Source: an uncultured Variovorax sp. (GTDB lineage Bacteria; Pseudomonadota; Gammaproteobacteria; Burkholderiales; Burkholderiaceae). Taken from it: DNA of 5,677 bases. The stretch is taken from contig CAMLCW010000338.1 in assembly GCA_946478645.1 (NCBI GenBank), forward strand, positions 1 to 5,677, read 5' to 3'. A program made the translations under genes and the position numbers. Position 1 is the stretch's first letter; the number at the start of each line of letters is the position of its first letter. Shown piece by piece: positions 1 through 5,677 of this stretch. The notes under the pieces were generated by a model. That model saw only the letters and a list, made by a program, of their open reading frames with translations, was not told the DNA's origin and did not search any database.

Positions 1-249
1 GGGCGACATGCCTTGCGTGGTCGTGAGCCATGCCGTTGCGTAGGCCGCGATGCCGACGAAGGCCGCCTGCCCGAACGAGGTTGCGCCGCCCACGCCGGTG
101 AGCAGCACCAGCCCCAGCGCCACCAGGGCGCCGATGCCGATGTCGTTGAAGAGCGAGACCGTGAAGCTGCCCGCCAGTGCGGGCAGCAGCGCCAGCACCA
201 CGACCACCCCGGCGATCCACGCCATGCGTTTGCGGTTGTTCGCGTTCAT
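1..249 (-). CDS. LivM-type ABC transporter permease, N-terminal part (runs off left edge)
   Basis: This is the first 83 codons of a second inner-membrane permease subunit of a branched-chain amino acid-type (HAAT) ABC importer. It begins MNANNRKRMAWIAG. A basic N-terminus is followed by a hydrophobic segment (about residues 10-28) and a second one (about 39-52). Then comes the glycine-rich stretch TGVGGATSFGQAAFVGIAAY (residues 52-71), which matches the conserved LivM pattern in which a Gly-Gln/Ser-rich turn precedes a helix starting near an Ala-Ala-Phe. The frame stays open to the edge, so the C-terminal part is missing only because the window ends. The ATG at 249-247 overlaps the livH stop (ATGA), and AGGTGG at 259-254 can serve as ribosome binding site, so the two permeases are probably translationally coupled. 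They should form a heterodimeric channel. Family assignment is firm; the substrate is inferred from the neighbours. Confidence 0.9.
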   Translation of the reverse strand, partial: MNANNRKRMAWIAGVVVVLALLPALAGSFTVSLFNDIGIGALVALGLVLLTGVGGATSFGQAAFVGIAAYATAWLTTTQGMSP

Positions 250-1301
250 TGCTCCACCTCGTCTTCTTCCTCTTCGGCATGGGTCGCCAGGAACGAGCGC
301 AGCATCAGCACCGGGATCAGCAGGCTGAACACGATCACGTCCTTCAGCGCGCCGCTCCAGAACGACGCGAAGCTCTCGACCACGCCGACCGCGAGCGCGC
401 CGAGCGCCGTCATCGGATAGCTCACCAGCCCGCCGATGATCGCGGCCACGAAGGCCTTCAGGCCGATGATGAAGCCCGAGTCGTAATACATGGTGGTCAC
501 CGGCGCGATCAGCACGCCGATCAGGCCGGCGAGCAGCGACGCGCAGCCATAGGCCAGCAGCGCGGTGCGCACCGGCCGGATGCCGACCAGCCGCGCGCCC
601 ACGCGGTTGACCGCGGTCGCGCGCAACGCCTTGCCGGCCACCGTGCGTTCGAACACCAGGAAGAACAGCCCGCTGAGCACGATCGCCGCGCCCACCATCA
701 GCACCACCTGGCCGCTGACCGTGAAGCCGTCGCCGAGCGTGAGCATGGCGTCGGTCAGCGGCGTGGTGCGCGAGCCTTCGGGCCCGAAGAACAAGAGGCC
801 CAGGCCAGACAGCAGGAAGTGCAGCGCCAGCGACACGATCAAGAGCACCAGCACCGACGCGTCGGCGATCGGCTGGAACACCACGCGCGCGAGCAGCGGC
901 GCCATCGGCACCACCAGCAGCACCGCCACGGCGATGTGCACCGCCACCGGCACGCCGGGGCGCGCCGCGAGCCAGGCGAGCACGCACGGCACCGCGGGCA
1001 GCACGCCCCAGGTCAGGAGCGCCTTCGGAATGCGCGCCAGCTCGCCGCGGCGCACCAGGCTGCCGATCTCGGTGGCCAGCGCCAGCGCCGCGAGCACCGC
1101 CACCATGCCGATGGTCGGCGGCACGCGGCCGGTCTCGAAGGCCGCGAGCGACAGCGCGGCGAAGGCCGCGAGGTCGCCGAACGGCACGAACACCACGCGG
1201 GTGACGGAAAAGATCAGCACCAGCCCGAGGCCGGCGAGCAGATAGACGGCACCGTTGGCGAGGCCATCGGTGACGAGAATCAATGCCACGTCCCATGTCA
1301 T
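246..1301 (-). CDS. LivH-type branched-chain/aromatic acid ABC transporter permease
   Basis: This 351-aa integral inner-membrane permease is one half of the channel of a HAAT-family ABC importer. The N-terminal helix (residues 8-36, with NGAVYLLAGLGLVLIFSVTR) is the classic LivH opening. The loop GKALRATAVNRVGARLVGI (223-241) corresponds to the cytoplasmic EAA-like loop that contacts the ATPase. The stretch IIGLKAFVAAIIGGL (278-292) is the conserved C-terminal signature. Further hydrophobic segments lie at about 63-78, 97-112, 120-137, 149-172, 197-217, 247-268, 298-314 and 321-335. It is about 50 residues longer than E. coli-type LivH; the surplus lies at about 80-145, where extra hydrophobic sequence may add membrane segments. 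The C-terminus is strongly acidic (EEEEDEVEQ). The ATG start at 1301 has AGGGAG seven bases upstream. It lies 52 bases after SBP-B and overlaps livM by ATGA. Orthologues of this longer form are, to my knowledge, common in Burkholderiales. Confidence 0.93.
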   Translation of the reverse strand: MTWDVALILVTDGLANGAVYLLAGLGLVLIFSVTRVVFVPFGDLAAFAALSLAAFETGRVPPTIGMVAVLAALALATEIGSLVRRGELARIPKALLTWGVLPAVPCVLAWLAARPGVPVAVHIAVAVLLVVPMAPLLARVVFQPIADASVLVLLIVSLALHFLLSGLGLLFFGPEGSRTTPLTDAMLTLGDGFTVSGQVVLMVGAAIVLSGLFFLVFERTVAGKALRATAVNRVGARLVGIRPVRTALLAYGCASLLAGLIGVLIAPVTTMYYDSGFIIGLKAFVAAIIGGLVSYPMTALGALAVGVVESFASFWSGALKDVIVFSLLIPVLMLRSFLATHAEEEEDEVEQ

Positions 1302-1317
1302 GAGGAAGCTCCCTGCA

Positions 1318-1340
1318 GGATCGTTGTTGTCCGGATCGTT
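1318..1340. repeat. 8-bp direct repeat in the SBP-B/livH gap
   Basis: The plus-strand octamer GGATCGTT occurs at 1318-1325 and again at 1333-1340, a spacing of 15 bases. It lies in the 52-base gap between the SBP-B stop and the livH start, upstream of the livH ribosome binding site. No hairpin or terminator is visible here. It may be chance; it is recorded because the gap before SBP-B carries a similarly sized repeat. Confidence 0.35.
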
Positions 1341-1353
1341 CTCGCGCGTGTGC

Positions 1354-2517
1354 TCAAGGTGCGAGCTTCCATTGGCCGTTGTCGAGCTTGACGATCACGC
1401 GCGCGCGTTCGTCCACGCCGTAGAGGTTGCCGGGCTTGAAGGTGTAGACGCCATGGGTGCCCACCACTTCCTTGGTGCTGAAGATCGCGTCGCGCAGCGC
1501 CACGCGAAACTCGGCGGTGCCCGGCTCGGCCTTCTTCATGGCACGCGCGGCGGCATCGACGAACACCAGCCAGCCGTCGAACGAGTAGGCCGAGAAGGCG
1601 TCGTTCGTGGCGGCGTTGTTGACCTTCTGGAACACGGCGCGGAAGTCGGTCGCGATCTTCTTGGTCGGGTAGTCCGCCGGCAGCTGCTCGGCCACGATCA
1701 CCGGCCCGGTGGGCATCAGCGCGTTCTGCCCCGCCGCGCCGACCACACGCACGAAGTCGGGGTTGATCAGGCCATGCTGGCCGTACACGCCGCCCTTGAA
1801 GCCGCGCTCCTGCAGCGCCAGGAACGGCAGCGCGCCCGGTGTGCCCGCGCCGCCCGTCATCACCGCGTCGGGACGCAGCGCGACGATCTTGAGCACCTGC
1901 CCGGTGACCGACGCGTCGGCGCGCGCATAGCGCTCGTTGCTCACCACCTTGATGCCGGCCGCGGGCGCGGCCTTCATCATCGCGTTGTAGACCAGGTCGC
2001 CCCAGGCGTCGGAAAAACCGATGTAGCCCACGGTCTTGACGTTGTTGCGCTTCATGCGCTCGATCACCGCATCGATCATGAGCTGCGTGGGCTGCGCCAC
2101 GGTCATCACCCATTCGTTGTCGGCCGGATCCAGCAGGATGGGTGTCAAGCCGATCATCGGCGTCTTCGCGCCCTTGCCTACCTGTGCCATCGCGATGGCG
2201 GCGGGCACGCCCGAAGTGCCCATGAGCACGTCGACTTTCTCCTCCTCGATCAGCTTGCGTGCATTGCGGCCGGCCGTGGTGGGATCGGAGCCGTCGTCCA
2301 GCACGATGAGCTGGATCTTGCGGCCCTCGACCTCGCCCTTGTAGGCCAGCGCGGCCTGCATGCCCTTGGCATAGGGCACGCCGAGCGACGAATTGGGCCC
2401 CGAGAGCGAGACGCTCAGCCCCACTTTGAGATCGGCCGCGAAGGCGCTTGCCATGCCGCAGGCGGTCAGCGCCGCGGCGAGGGCGCCGCGCGTCAAGGTC
2501 AACATCAGGCTCTTCAT
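1354..2517 (-). CDS. Periplasmic substrate-binding protein SBP-B of a HAAT-type ABC transporter
   Basis: This 387-aa type I periplasmic binding protein (Peripla_BP_6/LivJ-like) captures a ligand and hands it to the LivHM permeases encoded just downstream. After the export signal the mature chain starts ADLKVGLSVSLSGP, with the ligand-loop SGP and LGVPYAKG typical of the family. LIVLDDGSDPTTAGRNARKL and KVDVLMGTSGVP follow, and the C-terminus is GTHGVYTFKPGNLYG. I know this style from binding proteins assigned to aromatic acids (for example the CouP/RPA1789-like group), which would suit the adjacent dioxygenase; that is inference. The start at 2517 is preferred over an in-frame ATG at 2604. 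It places the signal peptide at the N-terminus and has GGAG (2528-2525) seven bases upstream, whereas the upstream start lies inside the beta subunit gene. The signal is ambiguous: a Sec cleavage site SAFA|ADL after residue 27, but also a lipobox-like LTAC ending at Cys20. It is about 60% identical to the protein at 4398-5543. Confidence 0.94.
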   Translation of the reverse strand: MKSLMLTLTRGALAAALTACGMASAFAADLKVGLSVSLSGPNSSLGVPYAKGMQAALAYKGEVEGRKIQLIVLDDGSDPTTAGRNARKLIEEEKVDVLMGTSGVPAAIAMAQVGKGAKTPMIGLTPILLDPADNEWVMTVAQPTQLMIDAVIERMKRNNVKTVGYIGFSDAWGDLVYNAMMKAAPAAGIKVVSNERYARADASVTGQVLKIVALRPDAVMTGGAGTPGALPFLALQERGFKGGVYGQHGLINPDFVRVVGAAGQNALMPTGPVIVAEQLPADYPTKKIATDFRAVFQKVNNAATNDAFSAYSFDGWLVFVDAAARAMKKAEPGTAEFRVALRDAIFSTKEVVGTHGVYTFKPGNLYGVDERARVIVKLDNGQWKLAP

Positions 2518-2549
2518 GTCTTGGCTCCGGTGAGGAAGGTGGATGAAAA

Positions 2550-2569
2550 CGAACGGACAGTCGAACGGA
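2550..2569. repeat. 8-bp direct repeat in the beta subunit/SBP-B gap
   Basis: The plus-strand octamer CGAACGGA occurs at 2550-2557 and 2562-2569, a period of 12 bases. It lies in the 55-base gap between the dioxygenase beta stop and the SBP-B start. In the transcript it reads as two copies of UCCGUUCG upstream of the ribosome binding site. It is short enough to be chance; no stem-loop terminator is visible in this gap. Confidence 0.4.
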
Positions 2570-2572
2570 AAC

Positions 2573-3040
2573 TCAGATGAACAACTGGATCGCGGGCAAC
2601 GCACGCGCCGCGTCGAGCAGGTCGACGCGCTTCTCGCGCAGGCCCCAGCCCCGAGGCGTGCGCACGAGGTGATGCCGCGCGGTGCCGCTCAGCAGCACCT
2701 GCGCGTCGCCGCGCGCCTCGATGTAGAGGAACGGCGTGCGCAGTCGCACCTCGCCGGGCGACTCGACTTCGATGCGCGAGGGTTGCAGCACATGCTGGCT
2801 GCGGCTCGGCGGATGCTGCGAATGGGCACGTGGATTGGCCAGCCGGTCCACGCGCAGCTGCAGCAGCAGCCGGTCTTCGTAGGCGAGCGAGTTGTGCGAG
2901 AACGGATCGGCCTGCGCCGCGCCGAGCAGCGGCACCCAGTAGTGGCCGTCGTCGGTGAAGAGCGCTAGCCACTCGGCGAATCGCCGCGCGTCGAGCAGCT
3001 CCGCCTCGTGTGCGGCGAAGTCGCGCGGGTCGCCGTTCAT
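2573..3040 (-). CDS. Aromatic-ring-hydroxylating dioxygenase, beta (small) subunit
   Basis: This 155-aa small subunit of a Rieske non-heme iron oxygenase belongs to the SnoaL/NTF2-like fold family (Ring_hydroxyl_B). Beta subunits pack with alpha as a hexamer in the cytoplasm and have a mainly structural role. Supporting motifs are EAELLDARRFAEWLALFTDD (residues 12-31), which is the family's N-terminal helix, followed by GHYWVPL. Next is SLAYEDRLLLQLRVDRL with the following HSQHPPSRSQHVL (about 51-86), the most conserved block of the family. The end, REKRVDLLDAARALPAIQLFI, matches the usual beta subunit C-terminus. The length is at the short end of the usual 155-190 aa range. The start at 3040 overlaps the alpha stop as ATGA, and GGAGG at 3052-3048 sits seven bases upstream, which favours it over the upstream ATG at 3181 that lies inside alpha. 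Tight coupling to alpha supports equal synthesis of the two subunits. Confidence 0.94.
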   Translation of the reverse strand: MNGDPRDFAAHEAELLDARRFAEWLALFTDDGHYWVPLLGAAQADPFSHNSLAYEDRLLLQLRVDRLANPRAHSQHPPSRSQHVLQPSRIEVESPGEVRLRTPFLYIEARGDAQVLLSGTARHHLVRTPRGWGLREKRVDLLDAARALPAIQLFI

Positions 3041-4365
3041 GCCGAGGCCTCCATGCCCGCCGCCATCGCCTTGGCCCAGGCGCGGAACTGGTTGCGCATC
3101 AGCAGCTCGTTGGTGCCGTTGGTGGTCACCGTCGCCTGCTGCGTCTCGGCCGGGTCGTGGTTGCGGTGCAGGCTGATCCATTCGTTGCCACCCGCGCGCA
3201 GGCCCTGCTGGATGCTCTCGAACAGGTGCACGTCGTCATGCGCCACCACCGACATCGGCGAAAACACGAGGCGGTTGTAGCTCATCGCGCGTTCAAAAAG
3301 AAGATCGGGCGCGCCGGCCGCGCGAAAGCTCCAGGCCTCAATCAGCGTGCGGTTGGCCGCCAGCGGCCGGATCACGCGGATGGCCTGCGGCGAGCCCTTG
3401 ACCGACAGGCTCGGATAGAGCACCGAGTTCTGCGGCGAGCGCTGCAGGATCTCGCTGGCGCGCGCCTCGCCGTGCGCGGCGCGCATGGCGGCCTCGTATT
3501 CGGGCAGCTGCGCGTAGTTGGAATGGATGCTGAAGTTGACCCCGAGCACGCTGTGGCCGTTGGCAAACACGCGCCCGCCCATCTTGTCGAAAAATTCGTA
3601 GCCCGCGCCGAAGGGCAGTATCTGCTCCATCGCCATCGGCTTGGGGTCGGTGGGCGCGTGCCCTTCCCACAGTGCCTCGGCCGCCTTGGTGGCCGACTCG
3701 TGCGTCGACATCGGGTGCACCGTGTCGTTGATGTTCTCGAGGTACATCTTCCAGTTGCAGTGGACGATGTTGCGCAGCACGCCGCCGCCCACGCTGAGCC
3801 TGCCCTCGGGCGAGCGGTCGACCATGTTGTCGAGCGCGCCGAGCACCTCACCGAAGTAGTCCTCGAACGACGGGCCGGTATCCGCCAGGCGCACGAACAC
3901 GAAGTCGCGATACACCTTCACGTGCTTCACCACCGACAGCCCCTGCCCCGATTCGCAGGCCTTGAGTTGCGTACCTTCGTAGCCATTCTTCAGCGGCAGG
4001 CCGAGCGGCGCGCCGTCGAGCTTGTAGGTCCACGCGTGGTACGGGCAGCGGAAGAAGCGGCCGGTGTTGCCGCTTTCGTCGGTCACGAGTTGCGTGCCCT
4101 TGTGGGCGCAGCGGTTGTACATGACGCGCACCGCGCCGTCGGGCTGACGGACCATCACGAGCGGACGCCCCGCGATTTCCTGCGTGATGAAGTCGCCCGC
4201 CTCCGGCACCTGGCTCGCATGGCCGAGGAAGACCCAGGTGTTGGCGAACAGGCGCTCCTGCTCCAGCGCGAACAGCTCGTCGCTGAGGTACAGGTCGCGG
4301 TGCACGCGGTCGTCCTGCACGAGCGCGGCAATGTGCTCGGGGTGGTCGCGGTAGCTGGAGGTCAT
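3037..4365 (-). CDS. Rieske aromatic-ring-hydroxylating dioxygenase, alpha (large, catalytic) subunit
   Basis: This 442-aa cytoplasmic catalytic subunit should insert O2 into an aromatic ring, using electrons from a separate reductase or ferredoxin. The N-terminal Rieske [2Fe-2S] domain (about 40-155) has ligands Cys86-x-His88 and Cys107-x2-His110. The 18-residue spacing between the pairs is one longer than in naphthalene dioxygenase. The catalytic domain has ENINDTVHPMSTH (210-222), giving the mononuclear iron ligands His217 and His222 and the bridging Asp214. The third ligand is most likely Asp378, in HDDVHLFESIQQGL. No key residue is missing, so the enzyme should be active. The start at 4365 follows the SBP-A stop by 32 bases; its ribosome binding site is weak (AGGG about nine bases upstream). 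The frame is open further upstream, to an ATG at 5151, only as a shadow of SBP-A. Substrate is unassigned: resemblance to the salicylate-hydroxylase/phthalate-type large subunits is general, not diagnostic. Confidence 0.95.
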   Translation of the reverse strand: MTSSYRDHPEHIAALVQDDRVHRDLYLSDELFALEQERLFANTWVFLGHASQVPEAGDFITQEIAGRPLVMVRQPDGAVRVMYNRCAHKGTQLVTDESGNTGRFFRCPYHAWTYKLDGAPLGLPLKNGYEGTQLKACESGQGLSVVKHVKVYRDFVFVRLADTGPSFEDYFGEVLGALDNMVDRSPEGRLSVGGGVLRNIVHCNWKMYLENINDTVHPMSTHESATKAAEALWEGHAPTDPKPMAMEQILPFGAGYEFFDKMGGRVFANGHSVLGVNFSIHSNYAQLPEYEAAMRAAHGEARASEILQRSPQNSVLYPSLSVKGSPQAIRVIRPLAANRTLIEAWSFRAAGAPDLLFERAMSYNRLVFSPMSVVAHDDVHLFESIQQGLRAGGNEWISLHRNHDPAETQQATVTTNGTNELLMRNQFRAWAKAMAAGMEASA

Positions 4366-4397
4366 CGGCGCAGGCCCTGGGTCGTACGAATGCAACG

Positions 4398-5543
4398 TCA
4401 GGGCACCAGCTTCCACTGGCCCTTCTGCATCTGCACCACGACCACGCCGCGCTGGTCGGAGCCGTAGCGGTCGTCGGGCTTGAAGGTGTAGACGCCGTGG
4501 GTGCCGACAAGCTCCTTGGTCGAAACGATCGCATCGCGCAGCGCCGTGCGGTACTGCGGCGTGCCCGGCTCGCCCTTGGTGAGCGCGGCGGCGTCGGCGA
4601 GCAGCAGGTAGGCGTCGTAGGTGTAGGACGAGAAGGCATCCGTCGGCACGGCGCCATGGGCCTTCTGGTAGGCCGCGCGGAAACCCATCGCCACCTTCTT
4701 GATCGGGTTGCTGTCGGGCAACTGATCGGCCACCAGCACCGGGCCACTGGGCACCTGCAGGCCTTCGATGGCGGTGCCGCCGACGCGCACGAAGTCGGCA
4801 TTGATCAAGCCGTGCGTGCCGTAGATCTTGCCCTTGTAGCCGCGCTCGGCCAATGCCAGGTAAGGCAGCGCGCCGGGCGTGCCCGAGTTGCCCGCGAACA
4901 CGGCGTCGGGCCGCTTGGCGACGATCTTGAGCACCTGGCCCGCGACCGACGAATCGCTGCGCGCATAGCGTTCGTTGCCGACGACCTGGATGCCGGCCTT
5001 CTCGGCGCTCTTCACGAGCGAGTCGTAGGCCAGGTCGCCGAGCGCATCGGAGAAGCCGATGAATGCCACGGTCTTGACGCCCGACTTCTTCATGCGGTCG
5101 ACGACGCCGGCGACCATGAGCGGGAACGGCTGCGAGACGGTGACGGTCCACGCGCCTTCAGGGCCCGCGATGGTGACGGGCGTGGGCGAGATGAGCGGTG
5201 TGTTGAGCTCGCGCGCGACGGCCGCAATGGCCATGGCACCGGGCACGCCCGAGGTGCCGATGAGCACGTCGACCTTGTCCTCGACGACGAGCTTGCGTGC
5301 GTTGCGCCCGGCGGTGGTCGGATCGGAGGCGTCGTCGAGCACGATGAGTTCGACCTTGCGCCCTGCAATCTGCGGATGCTCGGCGATGGCCGCGCGGATG
5401 CCCTTCTCATACGGCACGCCGAGCGCGGCCACGGGGCCGGAGAGCGAGCTGATGAAGCCGATCTTGAGGTCGGCGGCGAGGGCCTGCGTGGCGGCGAGCG
5501 CCACGGCGGTGAGGCCGAGGATGCGGGTCAGGTGGTGTTTCAT
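4398..5543 (-). CDS. Periplasmic substrate-binding protein SBP-A of a HAAT-type ABC transporter
   Basis: This 381-aa type I periplasmic binding protein is the first gene of the cluster in the window. MKHHLTRILGLTAVALAATQ (residues 1-20) begins a Sec signal peptide with probable cleavage ALA|AD after residue 23; there is no lipobox cysteine. The mature protein begins ADLKIGFISSLSGP and has LGVPYEKG, the block LIVLDDASDPTTAGRNARKL, then KVDVLIGTSGVP, YGTHGLINADFVRV and the C-terminal GTHGVYTFKPDDRYG. It aligns end to end with the protein at 1354-2517, about 60% identical by my hand count, so the two are paralogues and likely bind related ligands. The ATG at 5543 is supported by AGAGG at 5556-5552, eight bases upstream, and by the signal peptide; the frame is open beyond it but has no good start. 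The dioxygenase alpha gene follows 32 bases later, which points to a shared transcript. The ligand is inferred to be the substrate of that enzyme or a close analogue. Confidence 0.94.
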   Translation of the reverse strand: MKHHLTRILGLTAVALAATQALAADLKIGFISSLSGPVAALGVPYEKGIRAAIAEHPQIAGRKVELIVLDDASDPTTAGRNARKLVVEDKVDVLIGTSGVPGAMAIAAVARELNTPLISPTPVTIAGPEGAWTVTVSQPFPLMVAGVVDRMKKSGVKTVAFIGFSDALGDLAYDSLVKSAEKAGIQVVGNERYARSDSSVAGQVLKIVAKRPDAVFAGNSGTPGALPYLALAERGYKGKIYGTHGLINADFVRVGGTAIEGLQVPSGPVLVADQLPDSNPIKKVAMGFRAAYQKAHGAVPTDAFSSYTYDAYLLLADAAALTKGEPGTPQYRTALRDAIVSTKELVGTHGVYTFKPDDRYGSDQRGVVVVQMQKGQWKLVP

Positions 5544-5677
5544 TGTTGTGACCTCTTCGGTTGTGGTGCTTCGATGCTGTGCGTGTTGTGGCTGCTGTTT
5601 GGTTCGCTGCGGTTCAGGGCGAGTGCCCAGGCCACCGGGTACTCCCTCCGCGAATGTCCCCCGCCTTCGGCTCCTCC
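5544..5677 (-). other. Leader region upstream of SBP-A, cut by the window edge
   Basis: These 134 bases precede the first gene of the cluster. They contain the SBP-A ribosome binding site (AGAGG at 5556-5552). Between about 5560 and 5610 the transcribed strand is rich in CA and poor in T (for example AACACGCACAGCATCG). I cannot point to a convincing -35/-10 pair. All three minus-strand frames are open over much of this stretch, and one runs from the edge to a TGA overlapping the SBP-A ATG (5542-5540), but none shows a recognisable protein. The part beyond about 5611 differs in character and holds the inverted repeat listed separately. A promoter and any regulator gene would lie here or beyond the edge. 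Confidence 0.5.
5621..5644. repeat. Imperfect inverted repeat (possible hairpin) in the leader
   Basis: The arms GAGTGCCC (5621-5628) and GGGTACTC (5637-5644) are complementary at seven of eight positions around an eight-base centre, AGGCCACC. The remaining position is a G-T wobble in plus-strand RNA and an A-C mismatch in minus-strand RNA. There is no run of T after it on either strand, so it does not look like a classic intrinsic terminator. It could be a regulator binding site, an RNA structure, or part of a dispersed intergenic repeat. A related decamer, GCGAATGTCC (5650-5659), resembles GCGAGTGCCC (5619-5628) with two differences. Confidence 0.4.

Noticed and set aside
1302..1353. Possible terminator between SBP-B and livH
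   Set aside because: No GC-rich stem followed by a T run on the transcribed strand; only a short direct repeat is visible.
177..1391. Plus-strand open frame of 404 codons opposite livH
   Set aside because: His/Arg/Gln-rich low-complexity translation, antisense to a well-supported permease, no plausible start or family.
1255..2580. Plus-strand open frame of 441 codons opposite SBP-B
   Set aside because: Same character of antisense shadow; the minus strand encodes a full-length binding protein with a signal peptide.
1354..2604. SBP-B with a 29-residue N-terminal extension from the ATG at 2604
   Set aside because: The extension begins inside the beta gene, would bury the signal peptide, and lacks the GGAG ribosome binding site found before the ATG at 2517.
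3010..4467. Long plus-strand open frame (485 codons) opposite the dioxygenase alpha and beta genes
   Set aside because: Its translation is rich in Arg, His, Ala and Gln, with no recognisable domain. It is antisense to a clearly conserved gene. Such frames are expected opposite GC-rich codon usage.
3037..5151. Minus-strand 704-codon frame that could suggest a fusion of an N-terminal domain to the dioxygenase
   Set aside because: The part before 4365 is an Arg-rich out-of-frame reading of SBP-A. SBP-A itself is intact in its own frame to a stop at 4398.
5540..5677. Minus-strand open frame from the edge to a TGA overlapping the SBP-A start, as a possible upstream gene end
   Set aside because: Only 45 codons, no recognisable protein, and the other two frames are also largely open here, so an open frame is weak evidence in this composition.

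Overview
The window is GC-rich, with strong G/C preference at third codon positions. All six genes lie on the minus strand, so they are transcribed from right to left. Gene types, codon use and protein style suggest a betaproteobacterium of the Burkholderiales, perhaps Comamonadaceae such as Variovorax. That placement is an impression from the sequence, not a database result.

In transcription order the layout is as follows. (1) 5677-5544 is a leader with no clear promoter and a short inverted repeat near the edge. (2) 5543-4398 encodes a periplasmic substrate-binding protein of the branched-chain amino acid/aromatic acid ABC class (SBP-A, 381 aa). (3) 4365-3037 encodes the Rieske non-heme iron oxygenase large (alpha) subunit, with all metal ligands intact. 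(4) 3040-2573 encodes its small (beta) subunit and overlaps alpha by ATGA. (5) 2517-1354 encodes a second binding protein (SBP-B, 387 aa), a paralogue about 60% identical to the first by hand alignment. (6) 1301-246 encodes a LivH-type permease of 351 aa, longer than usual. (7) 249 to the left edge is the first 83 codons of a LivM-type permease, overlapping livH by ATGA. Gaps between genes are 32, 55 and 52 bases or overlaps, and no terminator is visible inside, so this reads as one operon.

The likely logic is capture and catabolism in one transcript. Two binding proteins deliver one or more aromatic acids, or aromatic-acid-like compounds, to a LivHM(GF) transporter, and the two-subunit dioxygenase makes the first attack on the ring. 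The ATPases (LivG/LivF type), the rest of LivM, and the ferredoxin/reductase that must feed electrons to the oxygenase are not in the window. The substrate cannot be named from sequence alone.

The most notable point is the arrangement: catalytic oxygenase genes sit between two paralogous binding-protein genes in one transporter operon. The individual gene families are known, and I see no mobile element, CRISPR array, RNA gene or unknown protein family.
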